Shown piece after piece: positions 54,768 to 63,919 of a stretch of 64,000 bases of DNA. This stretch comes from Promethearchaeota archaeon. GTDB taxonomy: Archaea; Asgardarchaeota; Lokiarchaeia; Sigyniarchaeales; SOKP01. How positions within the stretch are numbered: position 1 is the first letter of the stretch; each line of letters opens with the position of its first letter. Made by a program: the position numbers and the translations under genes. The notes under the pieces were generated by a model. It did no database searches. It had not been told where the DNA came from and saw nothing but the letters and a program-made list of their open reading frames with translations. Location: the NCBI GenBank assembly GCA_008080735.1, contig SHMW01000002.1, forward strand, positions 54,285 to 118,284, given 5' to 3'.

Positions 54768-54869
54768 TTATTGGAATGAATCTTTGAAGAATACCGAGAA
54801 ATTTTGGACGTGTGCATGCCCCATCCGTTCGATTTCACGTAAAATTGCTTCGGATAGTTTCTCTTCCAT
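54768..54869 (-). CDS. Short ORF, doubtful
   Basis: 33 codons MEEKLSEAILREIERMGHAH ... FFKDSFQ with an amphipathic head. No ribosome site or family. It sits in the 270-base gap between two converging genes and may be a relic. Confidence 0.2.
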   Translation of the reverse strand: MEEKLSEAILREIERMGHAHVQNFSVFFKDSFQ

Positions 54870-54982
54870 TTAAATAATTACTATCTTCTCTAGGACATTT
54901 TTTCTTAGGATCTCTGAATAGACCAATAGAAAATTCTCTATAATAGGTAAATTTAAGGGATATAATGTAATAATAAAAAAAA

Positions 54983-55708
54983 TTATTTAATAAGTAAATT
55001 TTCTAACCATTTCGGTAAGATAAATCCAAAATAGAAGCAGATTGATGAAAATATAAGTATAAACCGAATGATGGGAAGAGTTATAAAATCTAAGGGGATT
55101 TGCGAATCTGCTATTGATCCGATTGTAAAAAGAATAAAACTTGTCAAGAGAAATTTTCCCTTTAACTTTATAATTGCTTGATCAGACCTTATAGATTCTC
55201 GAGAAATAAGAATACCTACAAATAATATATAAAAAATTGTCAAAGTAAGACCGATTTGCAGAAAACCTCGATATTCCACATCTGTTATGCCTTGTAATAT
55301 ACCTAATTGTGTTTCCTGTAGATATTCATTTGAGGAAAATATAAATAACAGGGTTTCCCATACTATTGCGATTATTATTACAATAGCCATAAGAATTCGT
55401 TTTTTATTTTCGAATTTCAATTCTGTTAAAGCTGCTGTGAATAAAATATGAAATCCTGGAATTGCAATGTTTCCCAGTATTAAGTATTGAGTATCTGTAA
55501 GACCAGACCCACCAGTAATTAAAGCTTTTAAAAAGGAGACTGTAGAAGACCACCAAGGACACGCGATTAAAATAATCGCAAATCCCATATATAGAATTGT
55601 TTTTACTCTATATTGGAAATATCTTGAAATTATTATTATTCCTACGATTGTAGAAATAATAACAAAAACGAGACTTAGAGATCCATTTAATATACTATTA
55701 ATATCCAT
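54983..55708 (-). CDS. Seven-TM protein, member A of a local paralogue family
   Basis: 241 residues with seven predicted TM helices. Family features shared with 55828-56571 and 63188-63919: PWWSSTVSFL at the second helix, the loop ISRESIRSDQAIIKLKGKF between helices 5 and 6, and an Arg in helix 7 (PIIRFILIFSS). The overall plan resembles 7TM sensor domains or rhodopsin-like folds, but helix 7 has no retinal-binding Lys. No soluble domain is attached. Function unknown. Confidence 0.7.
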   Translation of the reverse strand: MDINSILNGSLSLVFVIISTIVGIIIISRYFQYRVKTILYMGFAIILIACPWWSSTVSFLKALITGGSGLTDTQYLILGNIAIPGFHILFTAALTELKFENKKRILMAIVIIIAIVWETLLFIFSSNEYLQETQLGILQGITDVEYRGFLQIGLTLTIFYILFVGILISRESIRSDQAIIKLKGKFLLTSFILFTIGSIADSQIPLDFITLPIIRFILIFSSICFYFGFILPKWLENLLIK

Positions 55709-55827
55709 AAAATATTCCCTAAAATAGATATTATAGGTGGAAAATGCATTAAAGGATAAATATCTTAGCTATTAATATTAACAACAAATTGAGATAAATC
55801 GGAAATTTCGACTAAAAAATAATTGGT

Positions 55828-56571
55828 TTAAGCCATCATTTTATCTCCTATTAATAATTTAGCTAGCCTATCGGACATTAAAAAACCCAAATAATATTCT
55901 ATCGCACTTGAGATCAATAAGATTCTAATTATTATTAAGATTATCGGATTTGTGAACCCTCCCGCATCGAATATTCCTCCAATCGCCAATGAAAACATTC
56001 CTGCTAAAATAAACTTCCCTTTAAGCTGGATTTTTGGGATATCTGATTTCATAGATTCTCGAGCAAATAATATACCTGTGATTAGAATAGTACCAATTGA
56101 AAACATAAGAAATGATAATCCATACCATTGATGCTCCGAATTGAAATTTCCTATAGTTGCTATTTGGTCGGGATCGCTAAACAAAAAATATATGAAAAAG
56201 ACTTCATATAATCCACAGATGATGATATATGGGGGAAATACTTTTTTAAACCAATTTGGATAAGCTAGTTTTAAAAATGAATACATCCAACATAATAGAG
56301 CAATAAAAATAAACGCATCGCCGAAGAATAAAAATTCAATCTGAGTAAATTCATAATTAAAGAGTAGATAGGCAAGAAAGGAAAAAGCGGAGCCCCACCA
56401 TGCAGAACTCAAGAAGATTAAGGCTAATCCTACTGTGATTAATTCCTTCATCTTAAGTTCAAAATATTTGGTAAGAATTCGAAGACCAATAATTATGGCT
56501 ATAAACACAAAAATCACACTTAAAATTCCATAAAGAATCTCATAGCCTTGTATTCCATTTTGGAGCATCAT
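55828..56571 (-). CDS. Seven-TM protein, member B
   Basis: 247 residues, seven TM helices. Matching motifs: SAWWGSAFSFL, FARESMKSDIPKIQLKGKF, and IIIRILLISSA with Arg in helix 7. Encoded upstream of member A in the same direction, 120 bases apart. Divergent from the winged-helix regulator at 56793, which may control it. Confidence 0.7.
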   Translation of the reverse strand: MMLQNGIQGYEILYGILSVIFVFIAIIIGLRILTKYFELKMKELITVGLALIFLSSAWWGSAFSFLAYLLFNYEFTQIEFLFFGDAFIFIALLCWMYSFLKLAYPNWFKKVFPPYIIICGLYEVFFIYFLFSDPDQIATIGNFNSEHQWYGLSFLMFSIGTILITGILFARESMKSDIPKIQLKGKFILAGMFSLAIGGIFDAGGFTNPIILIIIRILLISSAIEYYLGFLMSDRLAKLLIGDKMMA

Positions 56572-56792
56572 ACTAATTTATTGGTTTTTCATATAAAAAA
56601 GGTTATTGCTCATGTTTTTATTAAGATCTTATTATGATATTAATTTTATACTGCGCTGCTGGTTTATAGACCTTATTCTAAGATAATGAGGATTCACTTC
56701 AATTTTTTCGTTTTTAAAAATTAATTAAAAAGAAAGAATTATACGAAATAATTACTTGTTACCTTAAAGAACCAATAATATACCTCAATATT

Positions 56793-57518
56793 ATGACCTC
56801 TGATACTGAAGGCATAAAGAAGCAACTGACACAAAAAGTAGAGGTAATGAAGCTTTTGAATACGGTCACTCGTCTGAGGATAATCTTAATTTTATTGGTT
56901 TATGGAAAGCAGAGTCTGGCAGAATTAGAAGAAAAAATTGGACGAACTAAGGCCACCATTACTCATCATATTAAGAAATTTGAAGAATTAGGAATTATAA
57001 AGACTACGAGAAAAAATGCTCGGGGGTCAATTGATGCGAAAGTGTATCAATTAATTCCTGAGTTTTTAGATTTAATCCAATTAAGTCCCGAAGAGCTAAA
57101 TGTTATCGAGGAGGATGACCAGAAAGATATATTGCAATTCTTACTACTAAGGGATAAATGGATGTTTGAGATGATCAGAAACATCTTTCAATTAATAAAC
57201 CTATTCTATAAGGATTTGGAATTTGATTTTGTAAATCTGAATTTAAAAGATTTTGAGGATGTTAAAAAACAATATTTTGAAAACTTAGTTCAGTATGATA
57301 TCTTATTTCTTAATAAGGAACATAAGGACCAATATAGTGAGCTTTTAAAGTCCTTAAAGTCCAAATTGAACAAGAAAAGAGAAGAAGAAACAAATTACAT
57401 TGTAAATGATGCTCCATATCTGATATTCAACTCGATAATCCCCTTGGAAGATATTCTGAAATATGATCCCGAGACAAGAAAATTCATTCGTTTCTTCAGA
57501 GTTTTCGATAAAGAATAA
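56793..57518 (+). CDS. ArsR-like winged-helix regulator
   Basis: 241 residues. wHTH in the first 85 residues: LLNTVTRLRIILILLVYGKQ, LAELEEKIGRTKATITHHIK, KFEELGIIKTTRKNARG. Long helical C-terminal domain (about 100-240) of unknown ligand or dimer role. It lies between the divergent 7TM genes and the ADH-AOR series, so it probably regulates one or both. Confidence 0.82.
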   Translation: MTSDTEGIKKQLTQKVEVMKLLNTVTRLRIILILLVYGKQSLAELEEKIGRTKATITHHIKKFEELGIIKTTRKNARGSIDAKVYQLIPEFLDLIQLSPEELNVIEEDDQKDILQFLLLRDKWMFEMIRNIFQLINLFYKDLEFDFVNLNLKDFEDVKKQYFENLVQYDILFLNKEHKDQYSELLKSLKSKLNKKREEETNYIVNDAPYLIFNSIIPLEDILKYDPETRKFIRFFRVFDKE

Positions 57519-57597
57519 CTACTTCTATCTAATAATCAACTCTGAAAAGGATTTGATTCTATTCATTATAGGTTGATGATTTATTTTTGTTTTTTTT

Positions 57598-57682
57598 CGT
57601 TATATATAATGATATATATCGTTTAAAAACCTTATTAAACATTTGATTATTTAAATAGGGTATCAAATATCTTTATATAAGA
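57598..57682 (+). promoter_or_regulatory. Probable control region of the ADH-AOR series
   Basis: A 10-bp inverted repeat with one mismatch, CGTTATATAT/ATATATATCG (57598-57621, four-base spacer), then GTTTAA/TTAAAC (57621-57640), and a good TATA-like CTTTATATAA (57671-57680) about 75 bases before the ADH start. Possible operators for the neighbouring wHTH. Inferred. Confidence 0.4.
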
Positions 57683-57751
57683 TTTTTACTAATTATAATA
57701 ATATTGATTAACCAAATGGAATCACACGATAAATAAAAAAAAATGTTTTAA

Positions 57752-59161
57752 GTGAAAAATATGTCAAAAAGTAAGACAGATCAAGAATCAAAAATAGAAA
57801 AGACATCTTCAAAAGGGAAGAGGGAGATGACTTGGTATGAAGACCCGAATCTGAGGAACCTCTACGTCAAAAGCGCCTCTAACGCTATGAAGGGTTATCA
57901 CCTACCGATTACCACCCCAAAAACAGTTTTTACAGGTACTAACAGTTTAACAGACTTTACAATTCATTTAGGTGCGTTTTTAGATGAAGATGAGAAGAGG
58001 GTTCTCATTATTGTAGATAAAGATCTGCGAAAAATGGGAGAGCGAGTTGCGGACTTTATTAAAGAAAAGCGGGATATAGAGAGCCGAATTTTTGACGAAG
58101 TCCTCCCTGAAGTCCCCAAGTCGAAAATTAACAAAGCGATTGATATTTGTAAAGAATTTGATCCAAAAGTGTTTATTGCGGTTGGTGGTGGGTCTGCGAT
58201 TGATATGTCGAAATTGATTCTTCTTTATTATGAAAAACCGGAAATAAATGTAAACCAGATGATGCCTCCAAGCTATTTAGGGCTTAGAAAAAAGGTCTAC
58301 ATATTAGCAGCTATTCCTACAACCAGCGGTACGGGGGCAGAAGGCTCTTTTAACGCAATGATTTATGATGACACGCGAAAACCACCCGTGAAGGTTGCTG
58401 TTGCATTGTATGAATTTTGTCCTGATTTTGTGGTATTACATCCCGACTTTGTAAAAACAATGCCTAAATGGCTCACGATGGGTACGGGAATGGATGCTCT
58501 GGCTCACGCAACCGGAGCATATGTATTAATTGGCAGTTCACCCTTCACAGATTCTATGAATATTACAGGGATCGAATTGATTTTACAATATTTACCGAGA
58601 GCAGTAGCAAGAGGAGATGATATGGAAGCGCGCGAAAAAATGCAATTAGCAGCTTATCTTGCTGGCATTGGATTTATCAATACCAGCGCTGCGGGGGTAG
58701 AGCACGCGCTTGGACATTCCTTCGGGGCCGTTTTCCACGTCCATCACGGAATTACAGTCGGACTCTTCTTGGCACCCTCTGTTGCGTATCAAGCAAAAGT
58801 CACGGATAGATTTATTAAGCTTGCGGAAGTCTATGCCATAGAACTAAGCGATAAACCCCGGCATGATGTCATCACGGAGATTGCCCATATGTCCAGAGAG
58901 GAAGCATTGAGAACCTTTTTTAAAAACCTTTTCAAATTTATGAATATGGTCGGAGCTCCAAAATCCATTTCAGAGTTAGATATGCCACAAATAGATAAAG
59001 CGGATTATGAGGCAAACTTAGGATTATTAGCAGAACAAGCATTTAATGATACATGTGCGCTATATTCTAGTAGACCGTTTACCCTGGAAAATATACGCCG
59101 GATCTACGAAATTGCATGGGATAATGATATTGAAAAGTTAATTAAGTTATTTAAAACCTAA
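57752..59161 (+). CDS. Iron-containing (group III) alcohol dehydrogenase
   Basis: 469 residues. NAD(P)-binding GGGSAIDMSKLI and GTGAEGS with the T-S-G-T signature; metal ligands in GTGMDALAHATGAYV (Asp and His) and AAGVEHALGHSFGAVFHVHHG (His). The N-terminal ~30 residues are a lysine-rich lead-in. Oxidises alcohols or reduces aldehydes. GTG start, with ATG 57761 as alternative. The stop is followed immediately by the AOR gene, so the two should be co-translated. Confidence 0.88.
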   Translation: MKNMSKSKTDQESKIEKTSSKGKREMTWYEDPNLRNLYVKSASNAMKGYHLPITTPKTVFTGTNSLTDFTIHLGAFLDEDEKRVLIIVDKDLRKMGERVADFIKEKRDIESRIFDEVLPEVPKSKINKAIDICKEFDPKVFIAVGGGSAIDMSKLILLYYEKPEINVNQMMPPSYLGLRKKVYILAAIPTTSGTGAEGSFNAMIYDDTRKPPVKVAVALYEFCPDFVVLHPDFVKTMPKWLTMGTGMDALAHATGAYVLIGSSPFTDSMNITGIELILQYLPRAVARGDDMEAREKMQLAAYLAGIGFINTSAAGVEHALGHSFGAVFHVHHGITVGLFLAPSVAYQAKVTDRFIKLAEVYAIELSDKPRHDVITEIAHMSREEALRTFFKNLFKFMNMVGAPKSISELDMPQIDKADYEANLGLLAEQAFNDTCALYSSRPFTLENIRRIYEIAWDNDIEKLIKLFKT

Positions 59162-59176
59162 TTGGTGATTATGAAA

Positions 59177-61027
59177 ATGTATGGATATAATGGAAAAATA
59201 GCCTATATCAACTTGTCAGATGGTACGATTGATATACAAAATTTAGATGAGGAAATAGCTAAAAAATATATCGGAGGAGCCAGTCTATCGGCTAAATTGA
59301 CCTACGATCTTCTTTCTGCCAATGATTTTGAGACTTTGAAGAGCGACCCGTTTAGTGAGATTAATCCTCTTATTTTCTCTACTGGACCCTTGACGGCCTC
59401 TTTAGTTCCTTCTAGTAGTCGATATTGCGTCACAGCGATCTCTCCTTTAACTGGAATCTGGGGAGAGTCGACTTCAGGAGGATACTTTCCCACCGCATTG
59501 AGAAGGAGTGGGTATGATGCCATCATCATTACGGGTAGAGCAAAAACTCCTCAAATGATAGTGATAAGAGATGGAGAGATCTCTATATTAGACGCTCAGG
59601 ATATTTGGGGGGACGATACGAGGACTGCTATAGGAAAAATTCGTGCGGACCTAGAAGATGACAAAATACGCGTTGCGTGTATTGGAAAAGGCGGAGAGAA
59701 GAAAGTTAGATATGCATGTATCATCAATGATGAGGGCCGGGCAGCTGGACGTTGCGGAATAGGAGGAATTATGGGAGATAAGCACCTTAAAGCAATTGCT
59801 ATAAAAGGTTCAAATAAAATTGAATATGCTGATTTGGATAAAATGAGAAACACTATAAAGCCGATTAGAACGGTAATGGAACAGAATTTTGGCCTTAATT
59901 TTTTCAGCCATTATGGTACACTATGCTATATGGATATGGGGATGGTTTTGGGTGATGTTCCTCACAGATATTTCACTTCAACCGACTTTAGAGCCGAATA
60001 TCTCACTGGAAGAGCACTTAAAGAAAAATATCCCGTCTTGAACTATAATTGTGCGGGATGTACTGTAGCATGTGGGCGAACAACTATTGTCGAAAAGAAT
60101 GGAGAGAAACTCGAAATTGACGGACCTGAATATGAAACCACGGCTGCCTTCGGTCCTTTATGTGATGTACTTGACTGGGATCCGATTCTTGAATGTAACC
60201 ATCTATGTAACTTACAAAGCTTGGATACCATATCTGCAGGAGTCAGTATCGCATTCTTATTTTATTTAGGGGAAGAAGGACTCGTTAAGGAGAAAATCAC
60301 TCCTTTATTGAAAGATATGTCCTATGAGGATCTGAGATTTGGGAATGCTGAAATTATGGTAAAATTACTTAACCAAATTATTAACAGGGAAGGTATTGGA
60401 GACCTTCTTGCAGAAGGAGTGAAACGCATAGCTGAGGAACTTGGAGTGGATCCAGAATTAGCCGCACATGTAAAAGGATTGGAAGTCCCTATGCATGATC
60501 CACGAGCATATGCGATTCAAGCGTTAGCGTATGAAATATGCAATGTTGGAGCAAGTCATGAAAAACCAGATATTTTTAATATAGAGGGAGATACGGCTAC
60601 AATTCCACGTGTTAAAACAGGAGATCGATTTAGTCCAGAAGGAAAAGAAAAAGGTTTAGTTTTATACTGGAATTTGACGAACTTATATGATTCATCTGTT
60701 ATTTGTAATTTTTCCCACATCCAACAAAATCAGCTCGCAAGATTATTAGGCGCATCGACAGGATTTAAAGAAATAGCTAAGAAAAAAGGTGCATTAGAAG
60801 CAGGAGAGAGAGGAAATCAGTTAAAAAGATTAATCAATTGTAAACTTGGAATTACCAGGAAAGATGATAAACTTCCAAAAATCGTTACAAAAGTACTTCA
60901 TCATGGTGGTGCGATGAATGTGAAATTAGATCTCGAGGACAATCTTAAGAAGTTCTATAAATATGCGGGATGGGATTGGGAATCTGGATGCCCTACGGAA
61001 GAAAAAATTCAAGAAATGGAAATTTAA
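59177..61027 (+). CDS. aor: Aldehyde:ferredoxin oxidoreductase
   Basis: About 616 residues. Tungstopterin enzyme: MYGYNGKIAYINLSDG start, RCGIGGIMGDKHLKAIAIKG near 200 (pterin site), [4Fe-4S] ligands CAGCTVAC (297, 300, 304 in the longer frame) and Cys 515 (SSVICNFS). Catalyses aldehyde to acid with ferredoxin reduction. Start 59177 is favoured by GGTGAT at the usual distance; TTG 59162 is the longest form. The gene follows ADH with virtually no gap. Confidence 0.92.
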   Translation: MYGYNGKIAYINLSDGTIDIQNLDEEIAKKYIGGASLSAKLTYDLLSANDFETLKSDPFSEINPLIFSTGPLTASLVPSSSRYCVTAISPLTGIWGESTSGGYFPTALRRSGYDAIIITGRAKTPQMIVIRDGEISILDAQDIWGDDTRTAIGKIRADLEDDKIRVACIGKGGEKKVRYACIINDEGRAAGRCGIGGIMGDKHLKAIAIKGSNKIEYADLDKMRNTIKPIRTVMEQNFGLNFFSHYGTLCYMDMGMVLGDVPHRYFTSTDFRAEYLTGRALKEKYPVLNYNCAGCTVACGRTTIVEKNGEKLEIDGPEYETTAAFGPLCDVLDWDPILECNHLCNLQSLDTISAGVSIAFLFYLGEEGLVKEKITPLLKDMSYEDLRFGNAEIMVKLLNQIINREGIGDLLAEGVKRIAEELGVDPELAAHVKGLEVPMHDPRAYAIQALAYEICNVGASHEKPDIFNIEGDTATIPRVKTGDRFSPEGKEKGLVLYWNLTNLYDSSVICNFSHIQQNQLARLLGASTGFKEIAKKKGALEAGERGNQLKRLINCKLGITRKDDKLPKIVTKVLHHGGAMNVKLDLEDNLKKFYKYAGWDWESGCPTEEKIQEMEI

Positions 61028-61070
61028 TACAATCTTTTTTTTTTATATTATAGCTTATTTATAAAGATAA

Positions 61071-61826
61071 TTGATGAATATTATGACAAAATTGATTTAC
61101 TTGGGTTGCCTTTCCAAAAAACACTATGAAAAGACCTGTGCTAACGCGATAAGGGTGATCAATTATTTAGATGAGCAATATCAAGTGATTGATGATGCTC
61201 CTTGTTGCGGGTCCTTAACCTTTCATTACGGTAATAATGAGAAAACTAGAAACCACATAAAATATGTGAATTCTTGGTTTCAATATCATAATATAGATAA
61301 AATTCTGACCATTTGCGCTGGATGTTATCAATATCTTACCAGGTATTATCCCGTGATCCTTGGTTCTGAATTCAATATTAAAGTGGAACATATCATCCAA
61401 TTCATAGCTAGGCCTGATAATTTGAAAAAATTAGATTTGAAATACAATGGAAAAAAACTGAAAATTTCTTATCATGATGCCTGTCATTTAAAAAATGCCA
61501 TTCAACCCGTTATAGAGGAGCCAAGGACTATACTCAATTCAATTGACAAAATAACTTTACATGCAATGGAAAATGAAAAATTATATAGTATTTGTTGTGG
61601 CTCTGGCGGAGGCGTGTATTCTATATTCAAAGAAAACAGTGATTTTAATACCCAAACTATATTTGATCAAGCTAAACGAGCTAAAATCTTATTAACAGGG
61701 TGTCCATTCTGTTATACCGCATTTAAGCGAGTTGGGGCTGAGATTAATTATAAAAAAACAATAATGAAATTTGAAGATTTTATTGCTACAATAAAATTTG
61801 GAAACGGAGGGAAAACATTGGAATGA
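61071..61826 (+). CDS. CCG-domain Fe-S protein (HdrB/LutA-like)
   Basis: 251 residues with two CCG domains: C13, C45-C46, C82 and C85, then C138, C175-C176, C211 and C214, the CX31-39CCX35-36CXXC pattern that binds the noncubane [4Fe-4S] cluster in HdrB and is also found in LutA/GlpC. Forms a soluble electron-transfer subunit. The stop overlaps the next start by four bases (ATGA), so it is translationally coupled with the LutB-like gene. ATG 61083 (MTKLIYLG) is also possible. Confidence 0.85.
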   Translation: MMNIMTKLIYLGCLSKKHYEKTCANAIRVINYLDEQYQVIDDAPCCGSLTFHYGNNEKTRNHIKYVNSWFQYHNIDKILTICAGCYQYLTRYYPVILGSEFNIKVEHIIQFIARPDNLKKLDLKYNGKKLKISYHDACHLKNAIQPVIEEPRTILNSIDKITLHAMENEKLYSICCGSGGGVYSIFKENSDFNTQTIFDQAKRAKILLTGCPFCYTAFKRVGAEINYKKTIMKFEDFIATIKFGNGGKTLE

Positions 61827-63124
61827 GTATGGGAGAAGATTATTATCGTGAGTTGAAAGCCAAAATTGAAAAACTTCGAAATGAGGACTCCTTAGAACAT
61901 AAATTCCATGAATTTTGGAAGTTGGGATGTACCGCAAAATATAAAGCTTTCGAATTGAAATTTTTATACGAAAATTCAAGTAGAGAATTTGTTGAGAAAT
62001 ATAAGGAGCAGCTAATCAAAATTAGGGAAGAATGCATCGAAGATTTAGAAAAGAATGTCGAAAAATGTATGAAAGTGATGAAGAAAGCCAATAATATGAG
62101 GGTATATTATGCCAAAACTAATGAAGATGCACATCGATATTTCATGGAAGAATTAGGAGGCACACGAGTATTGTTTAAGTCTAAATCCAATGAAGCTAAA
62201 GATATTGGATTAATTGAATTTTTAGAGGAGGAGGGAATTGAACTCATTGAGACAGATATGGGTGATATTATCTTGGAATTAATGGAATATGACCACCCCA
62301 CATATCAATTAGGACCCGGAGCACATTTTAAGGAAGAAGAAATAGTTCAAAAAATAAAAGAAAAACATGGAGTAGAATTAGAACCAAATGCACAAGCAAT
62401 AGTAGATTATTATAGGGAAAATTTTAGGAAAGAATTGCTAAATAAAGTAAAAATTTCTTTAACTTCTGCCAATGCAATCTCTGCCGACGATGGAACGATT
62501 TTTCTGGGTGAAAATGAAGGAAATATAAGTCTTTTGACAAGGGCAGTGGATACGCATATAGTTGTATGCGGCATTACTAAAATTGTGCCCACGATAATAG
62601 ATGCTTTGATTATAACGAAAATACAAGAGCGGATAAATAATGTGTCTTTTAGATACATATCTCTTATTTCTGGCCCATCTAATACTTCTGATATCCAAGG
62701 GAAACAAGTACAAGGGATGTATGGTGCGAAAGAAGTTGTGGTCATTTTTGTTGATGATTGGAGGATAAGAGCAAAAGAAGAAGATATGCCATATAAAGAT
62801 TTTCTTAAATGTATTTCATGTAAGAGCTGTATATATCTATGTACCGCATTTCGTGCATTTGGTAATCTCTATGCGTCAAAATATGGGATCGGAGGTCCAA
62901 TGATCATCCGAGATTACATCCATAATGGAATTGAAGCAGCTGTGAAAGATGGCTTGTTTCTGTGTAGTGGTTGCGAAAATTGTACGAATTGGTGTCCCGC
63001 GGGAATAGATCTCGCTCAAATTATAAGAATGTTAAAAAAAGAAGCCACAGATAATAATTTATGTCCCCTTACTCTAAAAGAATACCAAGAAAAAATAATA
63101 AATGAAAAAAATCCTTTTCTTTAA
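61823..63124 (+). CDS. LutB-like LUD-domain protein with two [4Fe-4S] motifs
   Basis: 433 residues. LUD domain (about 100-330; TSANAISADDGTIFLGENEG), then two ferredoxin-type Cys motifs CISCKSCIYLC and CSGCENCTNWCPAG. LutB works with LutA and LutC in lactate oxidation; LutC is missing here. The CCG protein next door replaces LutA. The pair may link 2-hydroxy acid or aldehyde oxidation to an electron carrier. The final ~100 residues include the ferredoxin motifs and KEATDNNLCPLTLKEY. Confidence 0.87.
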   Translation: MSMGEDYYRELKAKIEKLRNEDSLEHKFHEFWKLGCTAKYKAFELKFLYENSSREFVEKYKEQLIKIREECIEDLEKNVEKCMKVMKKANNMRVYYAKTNEDAHRYFMEELGGTRVLFKSKSNEAKDIGLIEFLEEEGIELIETDMGDIILELMEYDHPTYQLGPGAHFKEEEIVQKIKEKHGVELEPNAQAIVDYYRENFRKELLNKVKISLTSANAISADDGTIFLGENEGNISLLTRAVDTHIVVCGITKIVPTIIDALIITKIQERINNVSFRYISLISGPSNTSDIQGKQVQGMYGAKEVVVIFVDDWRIRAKEEDMPYKDFLKCISCKSCIYLCTAFRAFGNLYASKYGIGGPMIIRDYIHNGIEAAVKDGLFLCSGCENCTNWCPAGIDLAQIIRMLKKEATDNNLCPLTLKEYQEKIINEKNPFL

Positions 63125-63187
63125 CCCTATATTTTCTTTCTAATTCAGCTATAATTACTATTTATTCCCAAATTTTTGGTTATTAAG

Positions 63188-63919
63188 TTATTCTAATTTG
63201 TTCCGTATCCATTTTGGTAATGCCAATCCCAGATAAAGAAAGAGGAATAAAGCCATAATGCAAATCCTAACGGGGATAAGAAGGTATTGATCTGTAATGA
63301 TACTATCTACAATAGCAAATATATAGAGTGAAAACCCAATTATTAAAAATCGTCCACGCCATTTAAGATCCCTTTGGTCTGATTCTAAGGCCCTTCTTCC
63401 AAGATGAATACCTGTAATTATTACAGCAATGCTAATAAGTATCGCAACAATAAGGATAAATCCCTGATAATAATGATCCAATTCAGTTTGATTTACTACT
63501 GGTAATAATTCTTTGACGGGAGTTCCAGTTGGTAAGAAAAGGGTATATATGATAAGTATATCAGATATTATTATAAAAATCCCCGTAATCACAATAATCT
63601 GATTTCTTCTTTTTTGATATACTAAATCAAGATAAATATATAACCAACTTAAAAACGCAATAGGATATAGTGTGGAACCAATTAAAATATAAGCAGCATC
63701 ATTTAGCACCAATTCTTGAGTAATTAACCAACTTAAATAATCAATTACTCCTGGTAACCAAGGGGTAATAGCAAGACTAAGTGTGATAAATACCAAATAT
63801 AAGGTTTTTTCTTTTGTTTGAAATGCGCGAATTAAGGTATGAGAAGCGAGCAAAATAACAAACACGACCGCAATCAACATAATTATCGCGTTTATTTGTA
63901 CGACTGGACTTAAACTCAT
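63188..63919 (-). CDS. Seven-TM protein, member C
   Basis: 243 residues, seven TM helices; relative of the proteins at 54983 and 55828. Matching motifs: TPWLPGVIDYLSWLI (helix 2), GRRALESDQRDLKWRGRF (loop), PVRICIMALFLF (Arg in helix 7). It converges on the AOR-series genes, ending 60 bases after the LutB-like stop. More divergent than A and B. Function unknown. Confidence 0.68.
   Translation of the reverse strand: MSLSPVVQINAIIMLIAVVFVILLASHTLIRAFQTKEKTLYLVFITLSLAITPWLPGVIDYLSWLITQELVLNDAAYILIGSTLYPIAFLSWLYIYLDLVYQKRRNQIIVITGIFIIISDILIIYTLFLPTGTPVKELLPVVNQTELDHYYQGFILIVAILISIAVIITGIHLGRRALESDQRDLKWRGRFLIIGFSLYIFAIVDSIITDQYLLIPVRICIMALFLFLYLGLALPKWIRNKLE

Noticed and set aside
54983-56571. 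Microbial rhodopsin
   Set aside because: Seven helices, but no lysine in helix 7; the conserved residue there is arginine.
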